From: Paguma larvata
Taxonomy: Eukaryota > Chordata > Mammalia > Carnivora > Viverridae
Direction: 5' to 3'
DNA: 64,000 nt
NCBI GenBank assembly: GCA_030068075.1
Contig: CM057826.1
Span: forward strand, 115,778,746-115,842,745
Below, one piece after another: positions 1-10,997 of this stretch; the first letter of the stretch is position 1, and each line of letters begins with the position of its first letter. The notes below the pieces were generated by a model. The model saw nothing but the letters and a program-made list of their open reading frames with translations, was not told where the DNA came from and searched no databases. Position numbers and translations under genes: made by a program.

Positions 1-699
1 CATCGCTAAGCTGTTAGCCGACACGGTCAGATCTACGGTTCGGAAAGAACATCTCTGGGGCAGACAGGAAGGTGGAGAGGACGGTGGAGGTGAGGGGGGC
101 AGGTGAGATAGCCCCTATGGAGATGACCCGGCGAATAGCCCCTACGTACACACGTGTGGAAAGAACATGTCCATGGTGTCCAAGAGAGACAATCTGTGGA
201 AAAGCAACAGCACCAAACACAAGAAAGAGCAGGAGGACCTGGCACCTGACTGTGGAGGGATGCCTCCCCGTCAGGGCCTTCTGGCTGCCCCTCCAAGGGA
301 GCCAGGCGACAGGAAGAGCTCCGGCCACCACTCTCTGGGACACCCAACAGAGAGGTGGCAAGCGTGAATAGGACCGCCACTCTCCACCCTGCCATTCTGG
401 ACCCGGCTCCCCTTGGGGTGCTTCTTTCTAGTTTGAGGGAGAAAGCAGGCATTTGAGAAAACAAATTACAAGACAGCTTGGCTGGAGCAGAGCAGTAGCA
501 ACACAAAGTGTGAAAAGTTGCAGCAAAGATGCTCAGATTTCACTCACTTTTCCCAATCTTTACACATTGGAGGGCTTTCCAAGTAAGGAAGCCATAATAT
601 TGCGGGAGAAAATAAAATGAAAAGGAAGAAGCTTTCAACAGTGGCTCTCAGCCCTTGAGGGCTCTGAAAGCTGCCCGAGGGAGTGGCAGGTGTTTTGTT
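1..699. other. intergenic, nothing recognised
   Basis: Purine-rich sequence with two similar segments (GGAAAGAACAT at about 43 and 160; ATAGCCCCTA at about 109 and 136). Frames on both strands have no resemblance to known proteins. Confidence 0.35.
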
Positions 700-917
700 G
701 TGTTTTTTTTTGCAAGTTTATTTTGAGAGAGAGAGTGAGCTTGCATGCATGCACCAGTGGGGGAGGGAGGGAGAGAGAGAAAGAGAGAAAATCCCAAGCA
801 GGCTCCCCATTGTCCGCATGAAGCTGGACATGGGGTCAAACCCAGGAGCCATGAGATCATGACCTGACCTAAAAACAAGAGTCGGATGCTTAACGAACTG
901 AGCCACCCGGGCGCCCC
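700..917 (-). mobile_element. carnivore tRNA-Lys SINE
   Basis: The minus-strand element has its T-rich tail end at left and the tRNA-like head (reverse of GGGCGCCCGGGTGGCTCAG) ending at 917. Confidence 0.85.
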
Positions 918-1065
918 AGGAGAGGCTGCTGAAATACATTTCAGGCTCACCAACAAACATTCTGATTTCATAGATCCTTCTCGGGCCCAGGAGTCTGCCT
1001 TGTGGATGCAAAAGCTGACATTTGGGGAACATTTCTAATTATTGCATCTTTAAAATATATATATA

Positions 1066-1256
1066 GGGGCACCTGAGTGGCTCAGTCAGTTAAGTGTCCG
1101 ACTTCGGCTCAGGTCATGATCTCGCTCTCGGTGAATTCGAGCCCCGCATCAGGCTCTGTGCTGACGGCTCCGAGCCTGGAGCCTGCTTGGGATTCTGTGT
1201 CTCCCTTTCTCTCTGCCCCTTCCCTGCTCACACTCTGTCTCTGTCACTCTAAAATA
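1066..1256 (+). mobile_element. carnivore tRNA-Lys SINE
   Basis: Head GGGGCACCTGAGTGGCTCAG, internal AGCCTGGAGCCTGCTTGG and the CT-rich end are all present; the tail is short. Confidence 0.85.
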
Positions 1257-1379
1257 TACATATATTGTGAAGGGTACACACGGAATTTTTTGTATTATTT
1301 TTGCAACTCTTCTCTAAGATAAATTATTTCAAAATAAAAACTTCAAAATATACATATTACAAAAGTAGTATGTGTCCAT

Positions 1380-1560
1380 AATAAGATATTTTTAATTGAA
1401 CCACATTAGGTAAAGTAGAAAACAGACATCCCCCTTCACTGCCCCTCCCCCTCCACCACTGGCCTTGTTCTACTCTCCAAACTAACCACTATGAAACAGT
1501 TTGATACCTATTAGCAAACAAGTCAGACTCTTTTGGGGGTTTTCATCTTATAACGATAAC
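1380..1560. repeat. old L1-like fragment
   Basis: The stretch with CCTTCACTGCCCCTCC...CTCTCCAAACTAACCACT resembles minus-strand L1M 3' sequence seen in many mammals. The match is from memory and weak. Confidence 0.3.
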
Positions 1561-1592
1561 TGAGGCCTACAACATGATGAAAACGACACTCA

Positions 1593-1843
1593 GGGGCGCC
1601 TGGGTGGCTCAGTCAGTTAAGCAGCCGACTTCAGCTCAGGTCATGATCTCATTGTCTGTGAGTTCGAGCCCCACGCTGGGCTCTGTGCTGATGGCTCAGA
1701 GCCTGGAGCCTGCTTCAGATTCTGCGTCTGCCTCTCTCTCTCTGCCCCTCTCTCTCTCTGCCCTTCCCCTGCTCACACTCTGTCTCTCAAAAATAAACGT
1801 TAAAAAAAAATTAAAAATCTAAAAAAAAACCAAACAAAAAAAC
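1593..1843 (+). mobile_element. carnivore tRNA-Lys SINE with target duplication
   Basis: Full-length element with a long A-rich tail, bracketed by ACGACACTCA (about 1583-1592 and 1845-1854). Confidence 0.9.
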
Positions 1844-1854
1844 CACGACACTCA

Positions 1855-2006
1855 AAATTATTGGCCAAAATGCAAATTAATACGGTCCCTTTGAAAAGCA
1901 ATTTAGCAGTGTATAGCACAAACCATAAAAACATATTCTATGACCTACCAATTCCATGTGTGGGAATCCCTCCCAAGAACAGCTCTCTCCTGGAATAATA
2001 CACATC

Positions 2007-2045
<39 letters not shown>
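1855..2045 (+). repeat. old L1 fragment followed by (ATT)n
   Basis: Text such as GAAAAGCAATTTAGCAGTGTAT and ACCTACCAATTCCATGTGTGGG resembles the L1 ORF2 3' region. It ends in an (ATT)n microsatellite at about 2010-2045. Confidence 0.5.
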
Positions 2046-2046
<1 letters not shown>

Positions 2047-2870
2047 TAACTGTGGTAAGAACACTTAAGAACAGATCTACCCTCTTAACAAATTCTTAAG
2101 TGTATAACACATTACTGTTGGCTAGAGGTACAATGTTGTACAGTAGGTTTCCAGAACTGACTCATCTTGCTTAACTCAAACTTTACGCCCCTTGATTAGT
2201 AATTACCATTTCCCCTCCCCCCAGGTTCCGATTCCACTCCACTTCCGTTTCTCTCTGATTCTATGAAGGCTTCTCCACATAGCTCCTAAGTGGATCACGC
2301 AGTATTTGTCTTTCTGTGATCACCTTATTTCATCAGCATGATGTCCTCGAGGGTCATCTCTGTTGTCACACATTGCAGAACATCCCTCATTTACAAGGCT
2401 AAATAGTATTCCACTATACGAATATGCCGGTTTCTTTTTCCATTCGTCTGTCGATGGAACACTTGGGTTGTTTCCGCACCATGGCTGTTGTGAACAGTGC
2501 TGCGGTGAACACAGGAGTGCTCCTATCTCTTCGAGATCCTGATTTCAATATTTTTGGATAAATACCCAGTAGCATGATTACTGGATCATATGGCATTTCT
2601 ATTTTTAATTTTTTTGAGGAACCTCCACACTGTTTTCCATAGCAACTGCACCATTTCGCATTCCTACCAACAGTGTGCAAGGGTTCCAATTTCTCCAACA
2701 CTTGCCAACACTTTTTTTTTTCTTTTCTGGTAGCCATCTTGCCTGGTATAAGGTGATATCTCGTTGTGGCTTGATTTGCATTTCCCTGCTACGTAGTGAC
2801 ATTGATCATTTTACCATATACCTGTCAGCCTCTTTGTCCTCTTTAGAGAAATGCCCTCTCACGCCCTAGC
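2046..2870 (-). mobile_element. L1M element 3' part, minus strand
   Basis: On the minus strand a broken frame (2414-2737) carries reverse-transcriptase-protein C-terminal text such as [15 protein letters not shown] followed by TTAMVRKQPKCSIDRRM-like sequence, typical of the end of L1 ORF2. The left part is 3' UTR. It is 5' truncated, contains stop codons and is inactive. Confidence 0.85.
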
Positions 2871-3297
2871 CTGCTTTCATCAGGTAATCAGGGTTTTTTA
2901 GTACTGAGTTTTAAGAAGTATGCGATTATTTAAAATGACATCACAGAGCAACAAGGATGATCGTTTTCATGATGTTAGTGAAAAAGGAAAACAGTATAAA
3001 CATTTTACATATTGTCCATTACCAACATTTTATTTTTCTAATTTAGCTTTGATTAAATAGATAAAACTACAGAAATAAAACAAAATTGCTAACACTATAT
3101 ACGGAGGTGTTACTGGAGTGAAACTTTTCTATTTTTCCTCTGTTGGGTGCTCAGCACTCGGATGTTGCAGACAGACAGACAGACCTTGGTGAGAAATCCA
3201 TCTCCCACTTCTCACACATACAACTTTGAGGACCTCATGGAACCTCCCTGAGCCTCAGTTCCTTATGGAGATAATGGGAGATAAAAATTATCCCCTA
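2871..3297. other. intergenic, nothing recognised
   Basis: AT-rich unique-looking sequence with an (ACAG)n-like run at 3169-3184. No gene or clear repeat was seen. Confidence 0.4.
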
Positions 3298-3513
3298 GGG
3301 GCGCCTGGGTGGCTCAGTCGGTTGAGCGTCCAACTTCAGCTCCGGTCATGATCTCGCAGTCCGTGAGTTCGAGCCCCGCATAGGGCTCTGTGCTGACAGC
3401 TCAGAGCCTGGAGCCTGCTTCGGATTCTGTGTCGCCCTCTCTCTCTGCCCCTCCCCCACTCATGCTCTGTGTCTCTCTCTGTCCCAAAAATAAATAAACA
3501 TTAAAAAAAAAAA
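3298..3513 (+). mobile_element. carnivore tRNA-Lys SINE
   Basis: Full length and close to consensus; flanked by TATCCCCTA on both sides (about 3289-3297 and 3514-3522). Confidence 0.9.
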
Positions 3514-3682
3514 ATATCCCCTAATCTCAATTCGAGAATTAAAACAAAACATGCAGGAACACTGGGTTCGTTCCGACCAGACATGAGGAGTAGAACTCTT
3601 CTGGTTATTTTTCTGTATTGTCTGTGATGGGTCACGTTTCACAAATCAATGCTTAAACACTGGGATTTAAAAATGGGGGCTC

Positions 3683-3880
3683 TGGGCACCTGGGTGGCTC
3701 AAGTAGGTTAAGCGTCCGACTCTTGATTTTGACTCAGGTCATGATCTCACGGTCCAGGAGACTGAGCCCCGTGTCGGGCTCTGTGCTGACAGTGCAAGAC
3801 CTGCCTGGGATTCTCTCTCTCCCTCTGTGTCTTCTCCCCCCCAACAACAAATAAACATGAAAAAAAATTTTTTAATAATG
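3683..3880 (+). mobile_element. carnivore tRNA-Lys SINE
   Basis: Head GGGCACCTGGGTGGCTCAA; the shorter body lacks part of the AGCTCAGAGCCTGGAG segment, so this may be an older subtype. Confidence 0.85.
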
Positions 3881-4491
3881 GGTGTCAAAATTTTGATAGC
3901 CTTCATTTTCCTCATCAGACCTTCTCCTAAGCCCCAGCTTTGCCTCTAAAAAAAAGATGTTGGGTGAAGTGCCTTACAGTGACAAGGCACCATGCTCAGT
4001 TAACTGAAATAATGAGATAGGTATACGATTTGCAAATTGCAAATTATCTAAAACTGTAATACATCATGAGTGCATTTGGAACGGATGACCCTGAAGGGAA
4101 AAAATGAAACAAAGGCCCAAATGCCTAGAGTATTTACGTGAAGCACAATAATGCATTACATGAACACATTAAATGCAAGAGGCAGGGGAGTGAGGAGGGA
4201 ATGTGGTGGGGTTGTATGTGAAAAAATCAGCACTCTTCCAATGTCTGGGCAAAGGCTTCCAGGAGAAGGCAAGACTTTGAAGGGTGATGAGAGTAAGAAT
4301 AATTATCTCAGGATGCCTTTTGGCCAATCTGAAGAACCTGGACTACCTTCATCTAATTCATCACAAGCCCTGTCTGTTAGGTTGCACCCGCATCTTTTAC
4401 TTTGGAGTTAATCAAAAGAGTTACTCTGAGTCCATGATTATAGGAAGTCTCTCCTTTCTAAGGAGCATTTAGAAATAGAAACTAAAGTATG
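3881..4491. other. intergenic, nothing recognised
   Basis: About 600 bases without SINE, L1 or credible coding sequence. Two short overlapping open frames at 4151-4472 show no family signature. Confidence 0.4.
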
Positions 4492-4715
4492 GGGGCACCT
4501 GGATGGCTCAGTCAGTTGAGCATCCGACTTCAGCTCAGATCATGATCTCGAAGTTCATGAGTTTGAGCCCCGTGTCTGGCTGTGTGCTGACGGTTCAGAG
4601 CCTTGAGTCTGCTTTGCACTCTGTGTCTCCCTCTCTGTCTGCCTCTCCCCTGCTCATACTGTCTTTCTCTGACTCTCAAAAATGAATAAACACCAAAAAC
4701 ATTAAAAAAAAACAA
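4492..4715 (+). mobile_element. carnivore tRNA-Lys SINE
   Basis: Full-length element with the head GGGGCACCTGGATGGCTCAG and an A-rich tail. Confidence 0.9.
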
Positions 4716-4734
4716 AAAAAGAAACGGAAGTGTG

Positions 4735-5110
4735 ATTATTTTATTATCATTACCTTGATAGTGTGCTCAAGCTTACAGTTCCTAAAATTCCAAAAAACAC
4801 TATTCAAGAAAATATAAAACTATAACGTTAATAGTAAAAAAAAAAAAGAAAAAAAAAAGTCCTCTTTATACAATCCGTCTCCTATGCCTCCCTGAAGGGA
4901 ACTATTGCCTGGGTAAGTATTCTTCCAGATCTTGAATTTTACATATACATGTGATATATTCACACGTGCATGCATGCATGTGCACACACACACACACACA
5001 AACACAATTATTTTTACATGAATAAAATCACACTCTTTGCTACTTGAATTTTTCACTTTAGAATAACTTAAGGGCATCTTTCCTTCTTTATCTGGAGTTA
5101 GAGGCATTTG
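4735..5110 (-). repeat. old L1-like fragment, minus strand
   Basis: Text near GAACTATTGCCTGGGTAAGTATTCTTCCAGATC and the later CACTTTAGAATAACTTAAGGGCATC resembles inverted L1M 3' sequence. It includes an (AC)n tract at 4981-5001. Family assignment is tentative. Confidence 0.4.
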
Positions 5111-5134
5111 TGGGGTGGTTCTAGAACTTGAGGC

Positions 5135-5325
5135 CGGCCAGCTTGAAGCCCCACTCACTAGCTATGTGATCTTAGGCAAATTACTTAACATCCCTTTCCC
5201 CATCTATAAAAATATTCTAATAGTAACCAAAAGACTGTCGTGAAGATTGAATGAGTTATTATAAATACATAAATATTATAAAATAAGTACAGAACGTAGG
5301 ATACCGTGCAGAGTAAGTAGTGTGT
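5135..5325 (+). repeat. MIR relic
   Basis: Contains the MIR core text CTATGTGATCTTAGGCAAAT followed by TACTTAACATCCCTTTCC and a degraded 3' half. Confidence 0.7.
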
Positions 5326-5485
5326 GTGTGTCGCCATTGTCATTGTAAAAGACTCCCTTATTCACAGGCAATACATCTCAAGACCCCCAGTAGGTGCTAG
5401 AAACCATGACAGTACCAAACCTCATATATACCGTTTTTTCCTACACATTCCTACCTATGCGAAATTTTATTTAAGAATTTGGCAC

Positions 5486-5710
5486 AGGGGTGCCTGAGGG
5501 GCTCAGTCAGTTAAGCGTCTGACTCTTGATTTCAGCTCAGGTCATGATCTCACAGTCGTGAGATTGAGCACTGTGTCAGACTCAATGCAGAGCATGGAGT
5601 CTGCTTAGGATTCTCTTTCTCTTCCCCTCTCTGCCCCTCCCCAGCTCGTGCTCTGTCTCTCATAAATAAATAAATAAATAAATAAACAAATAAACAAACT
5701 TAAAAAAAAA
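5486..5710 (+). mobile_element. carnivore tRNA-Lys SINE with (AAAT)n tail
   Basis: Head GGGGTGCCTGAGGGGCTCAG; the tail has expanded into (AAAT)n at 5664-5700. Similar GGCACAG/AGCACAG flanks suggest an aged target duplication. Confidence 0.85.
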
Positions 5711-5929
5711 GAACTCAGCACAGTAACAGATTAACAGCAGCAATCAATAAAAAAAAAGGAGCAATTATAACAATAATAATAATAATAAAAGTTAGGTGAA
5801 TGTAGTCTCCCTCTCTGTCAAAATATCTTATTGTGCTGCACTCTCCTTTCTTCTTGTGATGATGGGGGACGATAAAATGCCTAGTGAGGAGATGGTTCAG
5901 GCATCAGGACACACCATTAGGCTACTTCT

Positions 5930-6148
5930 TTTTTTTTTTTTTAATGTTTTATTTATTTTTAAGAGCAGGACAGACAAAGCATGAGCAGGCAAGGGGCAGA
6001 GAAAGAGGGAGACACAGAATCTGAAGCAGGCTCCAGGCTCTGAGCTGTCAGCACAGAGCCCGATGCAGGGCTTGAACTCACAGACCCTGAGATCATGACC
6101 TGAACCGAAGTCGGACGCTTAACCGACTGAGCCACCCAGGCGCCCCAT
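5930..6148 (-). mobile_element. carnivore tRNA-Lys SINE with perfect target duplication
   Basis: Minus-strand full-length element bracketed by identical 16-mers CCATTAGGCTACTTCT (5914-5929 and 6149-6164). Confidence 0.95.
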
Positions 6149-6269
6149 CCATTAGGCTACTTCTGCAGGTTCTTCAGGAAGGTCAGCTGCTTCTGAACTT
6201 CAGCTGACCATGGGTAACTGGAACTCTAGAAAGCAAACTTTTCAATAGTGGGGGAGGAGGAGAACTACT

Positions 6270-6600
6270 GTATTCACTTTGTTGTCTTCCTTAATGGTCG
6301 TATAGTGTTCCATCATTTGGATGAACTGTCATTTACTGAGCCCGTCCCCTGCTGAGAGACACAGTGGTGATTTCCTACTGTTTTGCATTTCTGCACGGAG
6401 ATCTTTGTATACAGGGGCAAACAGCACTCCAGGATAGTTTCCAAGGAATGGAATCGCTGCCTCAAAGGTCACACTCATTTTTTATGAAAGATGTTGCCAA
6501 ATCTCTCTCCAAGAGGCTGTGCTGGTTTACACCAGAGCCAACAGCGTATGCGTGCCTGTCTCCGGGCGTCTTCGCGGCACTGGCAGCCCGGAGCTCTGGC
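6270..6600 (-). repeat. old L1M fragment, minus strand
   Basis: Text such as TAGTGTTCCATCATTTGGATG, GGAATGGAATCGCTGCCTCA and AAGATGTTGCCAAATCTC matches the inverted end of L1M elements. Older and more diverged than the copy at 2046-2870. Confidence 0.7.
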
Positions 6601-9006
6601 GTCCGCACTCTGCACTCGCCTTCCCTCAATGACGCCTCAATCAAAACCACCAACAATGCGTTTGTTAAAGTCCCCAGGACACCTAATCCCTTTGTCTTTT
6701 CTAAAAAGGAATGAGGCGTTTTTGGCTCTGACAGGCCTTCAGTTGCCTGGACACAGCCCCGGGATGACTTGGAAAAACACAAATAAAACCCACTTGCTGT
6801 TCCCTACCACCCTCCAGAGAAGCTCAAGGGGGCCCACGTGAGGCCCAGGGCTCTGCTTTCTATCACATGCAAAAAAGATTTTCAATAGCAGCTGGTGTTT
6901 TCCTGGGTGGAGACCAGAGCCAGCGTTTGTATATAAATATTATCCTAGGGCTGGACGTGGCGGGGGGCGGGGGGGGGGGGGTGGGAGGCGAGGTTCAGGC
7001 TAGAAGTAGAGCCTGCAGCATCCCAGTTGTCTTGTTAATGGGGGGAGGGGGGCATGCAAGAGCAGGGAGCACCCTCCTCCTTTTCCTGAGCTCCCCCTAG
7101 AGAGGGGAAGCATCCCAGGCACAGGCCCACACCACGGGGGCAGCTTGGCACAAAGCAGAGGTGGGAGCCGGTGCGGAGCTTGGCTGGAAACCCACATCAG
7201 ACAGAGGATGGCGAAGAGGCGTGCTCCGTCCACAGGACCCAGACTGCACTTCTGGCGCCTGCTCTGGGTCTCTGGCAGACTGACCACCTGCAACCAGCTG
7301 GCTCCTTAGACCGCAGCTCCCGGCACGTGACGACAAGATGACCACTGGCTGAGGAGGGGCCTGCGGCCTCGTCTCCAACGTTCTGCGGCACCGGGTGACT
7401 TCTGGCTTTGCTTGAGGACCTCTCCGAATAGAGGGGCAGCTGCGCGGAGACGGGCTGTGGCCCATGCAGGGCCTCCGGGAGTTCTTAGGCGGGAATGTCA
7501 ACAATTCTCTGGGTTGCCCCCTGCTAAGCTCTGCAAGCCCAAAGCCATTCATCTTCCAAACTTGTTTTTCAGGCTCACTTTTTTATGGCTCAAAACGATT
7601 CACCTTTGTTCTTTCAACTGTCTCCTTGCTTCCCACCATTCCCAGGGACCCAGGCCAGGGAGCGGAGGGGAGAAGACAGGAGAGTCTCTGGAACAGTGGA
7701 TTCGGTGGACCAGAGCAAAATCCAGGGCTGAGACCCAGGGACCCTGGCTCAAGTCCAGAACAGGGGGAATAACTCGGATGATTATCTCAGGCACCTGGAA
7801 GTGAGTTCAGCTCCCCCTGTCTACGCGGCACAGGTGAGAGGGTCAGCGGGAAGGAAGGGAGGTCCACACACCCAGGGTCTCCCTTGGGTCTGACCAGCAG
7901 CAGCGTATACCACAGGAGAGCTCACCGTGCCTCAGTTTCCTTTACTCTGAGACCCCGGGGCTAAACACCCAACACCCCGCATTTCAAGAAATTCACAAAA
8001 TAGGTATTTGTTGAGTGTGGGCTGTGTGTTCTAGACACTGTGGACATGGCAATAAACAATCAGACGGGCGCCTGCCCTCATGTTTACATTCCCAGTGAAG
8101 TAAATACTAGCAAGAGTATCGTGCTTACTACTGCGGGACCCATGTTTACAAAGAGACAAGGTCACACAGCTCCTAAATGGGCTGCCTGGCTCTCTCTGAC
8201 CACAAATACAAGCAAGAGCTACCCAGGTCACTGTAAAGCTCAGAGCTCAAGCTTCGGAGCCCTGGCTCACAGGAGCCCCTTCCAAAGCCCTGGAAAGAAA
8301 CATGTGCACAGGGTCTTGGGTTTCTTTAAGCTCTGCCAAAGTCAAGTCTCAACCACAAGTAGAGAGAGCTCTATTCCTCCCCACTCCAGTTTCCCTTCTG
8401 TTATGCCTGCCCTCCTGTTGTGTGGCGTCCACAGTGGCCTTGGCATTCAGGGAATGCCCAAGCAAGAGTCAAATGGGTGAGACACTGAGTTCCTAGCAGG
8501 AGATGTTGATGTGGTTCACAGTCACCCCCGCATATGATGAGTTACTGCCAACCTCCAGGGCACGCACTCCCAAGACTACTCCTGCACCCGAGGGCCCACC
8601 ATCCGGCTCCCGACACCGGCCACGTCAGCGCGTGAAAATACCGCATGCACACGTGCTCGGCGCCCAAAACGGAAGCACGCGGTAGGGAAGCGAGAGAAGG
8701 GTTTAAAATGTACAGAGCCAGATGCCAGCCTGTGAGAAACGCTCCTCACTGTGAGACCTGTAAAACTAAGTTGAGGATTCTGTTCCTGTGGTCAAAGGGG
8801 AAGCTCTCTTCTCTCACGAATACACTTGACACACGCAGCTAGAGTGCACCATAGTCTCCTTTTTCATTTTTGATGGCAATCACACAAAATAGAATTTACC
8901 AAAATTTCATTCGTTTGCTTATGGGACATGACCATGTACTAATACTACAAACGGTGTGTGTATCTATGTGAATTCGCTCATTTTCTATGTCTAAACTGTT
9001 AATAAT
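6601..9006. other. intergenic, mostly unique sequence
   Basis: About 2.4 kb without SINEs. It holds a long G run at 6961-6984, a small CpG-rich patch at 8560-8690 and several open frames of 60-151 codons in GC-rich sequence (for example 7097-7552 minus and 8040-8480 plus). None of these resembles a known protein. Confidence 0.5.
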
Positions 9007-9019
9007 AAAAGACAAATTT
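9007..9019. repeat. target-site duplication, left, of RPL32 retrocopy
   Basis: AAAAGACAAATTT here matches AAAAGACAGATTT at 10006-10018 in 12 of 13 positions, bracketing the retrocopy as expected for L1-mediated insertion. Confidence 0.8.
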
Positions 9020-9100
9020 CGCCGGCCATCTCTCACTCGGCAACATGGCCGCCCTCAGACCTCCGGTGAAGCCCAAGACTGTTAAAAAGAGGACCAAGAG

Positions 9101-9323
9101 GGGCGTCTGGGTGGCTCAGTCGGTTGAGCGTCCGACTTCGGCTCAGGTCATGATCTCGCGGTCTGTGAGTTCAAGCCCCGCATCAGGCTCAGGCTCTGTG
9201 CTGACAGCTCAGAGCCTGGAGCCTGCTTCACATTCTGTGTCTCCCTCTCTCTCTGCCCCTCCCCCACTCATGCTCTGTCTCTCTCTGTCTCAAAAATAAA
9301 TAAACATTAAAAAAAAAAAAAAA
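9101..9323 (+). mobile_element. carnivore tRNA-Lys SINE (first insertion in RPL32 pseudogene)
   Basis: A full-length element runs from the GGGCGTCTGGGTGGCTCAG head to an AATAAATAAACATTAAAA tail. It is bracketed by AGAGGACCAAGA copies at 9088-9100 and 9325-9337, which derive from the pseudogene sequence. Confidence 0.9.
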
Positions 9324-9337
9324 AAGAGGACCAAGAA

Positions 9338-9508
9338 GGGGCGCCTGGGTGGCTCAGTCAGTGAAGCATCTGATTCTTGATTTGGGCTCAGGTCATGAAC
9401 TCACGGTTCATGAGACTGAGCCCCGAGTGGAGCTCTGCGCTAACAGCGCAGAGCCTGCTTGGCATTCTCTCCCCTTCTTTCTCTGCCCCTCCCCCATTGA
9501 GCTTTGTC

Positions 9509-9562
<54 letters not shown>

Positions 9563-9585
9563 ATAAATAAATAAACATTAAAAAA
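9338..9585 (+). mobile_element. carnivore tRNA-Lys SINE (second insertion, same site)
   Basis: A second full-length SINE, with a (CA)n expansion (9522-9558) in its tail region, begins directly after the duplicated AGAGGACCAAGAA and is followed by a third copy of that sequence (9587-9599). Confidence 0.9.
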
Positions 9586-10018
9586 TAGAGGACCAAGAAA
9601 TTCATCCAACATCAGTCAGACTGATGGATGTCAAATTGAGCACAACTGGTGGAAACCCAGAGGCACTGACAGGAGGGTGCACGGAAGAGTCAAGGGCCAG
9701 ATCTCGATGCTCCATGACCGTTTCGGGAGCAACCAGAAAACAAAGCACAAGCTGCCCAGCGGCTTCCGGAAGTTGCCCAGTCCACAACGTCAAGGAGCTT
9801 GAAGTGCTGCTGACGTGCAGCAGATCCTACTGTGCAGAGATTGCTCACAGTGTCTCATCCAAGAACCACAGAGCCATTGTGGGAAGAGCTGCCCAGGGGG
9901 CCGTCAGAGCGACCAATCCCAACGGCAGGCTGCACAGCAAAGAAAATGCGTAGACGGCTTGCGTGCACGTCATCTTTGTGTTAATAAAACTACAGAACTA
10001 CCAAAAAAAGACAGATTT

Positions 10019-10240
10019 GGATCAACCATGCTAGAAAAAAGGCTAAATTATCTTTTAGTCTCTCCACAGAAAATTATTTTAGAAAATCATATATAGAAGG
10101 GATCAAAGAATATGAAGCTAGAAAACAGAGGAATAAAAAGTACGATAGAGGTATGTCAGGCAGTTAATTAATAAAAATGTTATTATTTTGGATTCGCTAG
10201 TATTCGAGGTATTTGTTGGCTTTTAAAATATGTAAATTGG
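10019..10240. other. intergenic, nothing recognised
   Basis: AT-rich sequence between the pseudogene and the next SINE; no feature seen. Confidence 0.3.
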
Positions 10241-10445
10241 GGGCGACTGGGTGGCTCAGTCGGTTAATAGCCCGACTTTGGCTCAGGTCATGATCTTTCG
10301 GTTTGTGAGTTCGAGCCCCACGTCAGGCTCTGTGCTGATGGCTCAGAACCTGGAGGCTGCTTTGGATTCTGTGTCTCTCTCTCTCTCTGCCCCTCCCTCA
10401 CTCATGCTCCATCTCTCTATCTGTCAAAAATAAATAAACATTAAA
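10240..10445 (+). mobile_element. carnivore tRNA-Lys SINE with target duplication
   Basis: Full-length element bracketed by AAAATATGTAAATTG (10225-10239 and 10446-10460). Confidence 0.92.
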
Positions 10446-10563
10446 AAAATATGTAAATTGTTGCAGCTTTCTTTTCTGCTTTTTTTTTTCACTTTTTTAA
10501 ATCGTAAGCACAACGACGTACTGTATTTCTTTGATCACTCTAAATAGCCCCTTACATTCTTTT

Positions 10564-10763
10564 TTTTCTATTTCTTTTTTAAGTTTATTTTTTATTTTGA
10601 GAGAGGCAGAGAGAGAGGGCAAGAGAGAATCCCAGCAGACTCCACACTATCAGCACGGAGCCAGATGTGGAGCCCGAACTCACGAACATTCAGATCACAA
10701 CCTGAGTTGAAACCAAGAGTAGGACGCTTCATCAACTGAGCCACCCAGGTACCCCTATAGTCA
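10564..10763 (-). mobile_element. carnivore tRNA-Lys SINE with target duplication
   Basis: Minus-strand element bracketed by CTTACATTCTTTT (10551-10563) and ACTTACATTCTTTT (to 10776). Confidence 0.9.
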
Positions 10764-10776
10764 CTTACATTCTTTT

Positions 10777-10997
10777 AAACGTTTTTTAATGTTTACTTAT
10801 TTTTGAGAGAAAGTGAGAGAGACAGAGCGTGAGCAGGGTACAGGCAGAGAGAGAGAGGGAGACACAGAATGAGAAGCAGGCTCCAGGCTCTTGGTCATCA
10901 GCACGGACCCCTGACACAGGGCTAGAACCCACAAACTGTGAGATCATGACCTGAGCTGAAGCTGGATGCTTAACCAAGTGAACCACCCAGGTGCCCC
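10777..10997 (-). mobile_element. carnivore tRNA-Lys SINE
   Basis: A second minus-strand element directly next to the previous one; its tail end abuts the target duplication of its neighbour. Confidence 0.9.

Larger units (their letters stand above)
9020..10002 (+). pseudogene. RPL32P: RPL32 processed pseudogene interrupted by two SINEs
   Basis: With the two SINEs removed, the frame starts MAALRPPVKPKTVKKRTK at 9045, continues KFIQHQSD after the insertions, and ends near TAG 9951-9953. Recognisable ribosomal protein L32 segments include [17 protein letters not shown] and SYCAEIAH. The 5' UTR remnant GCCATCT...CTCGGCAAC, an intronless layout, AATAAA at 9983-9988 and a short A run mark a retrocopy. 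It has substitutions and frame changes, and the two SINEs (9101-9323 and 9338-9585) disrupt it after codon 18. Flanking 13-base duplications AAAAGACAAATTT (9007-9019) and AAAAGACAGATTT (10006-10018) are its target-site duplication. It is not functional. Confidence 0.92.

Noticed and set aside
9045..9299. Open frame of 84 codons starting MAALRPPVKPK as an intact small gene
   Set aside because: Only the first 18 or so codons are RPL32; the rest is translated SINE. The locus is a processed pseudogene.
9522..9558. Repeated short units here and elsewhere as a CRISPR-like array
   Set aside because: Simple dinucleotide microsatellites in a mammalian SINE tail; no spacer structure.
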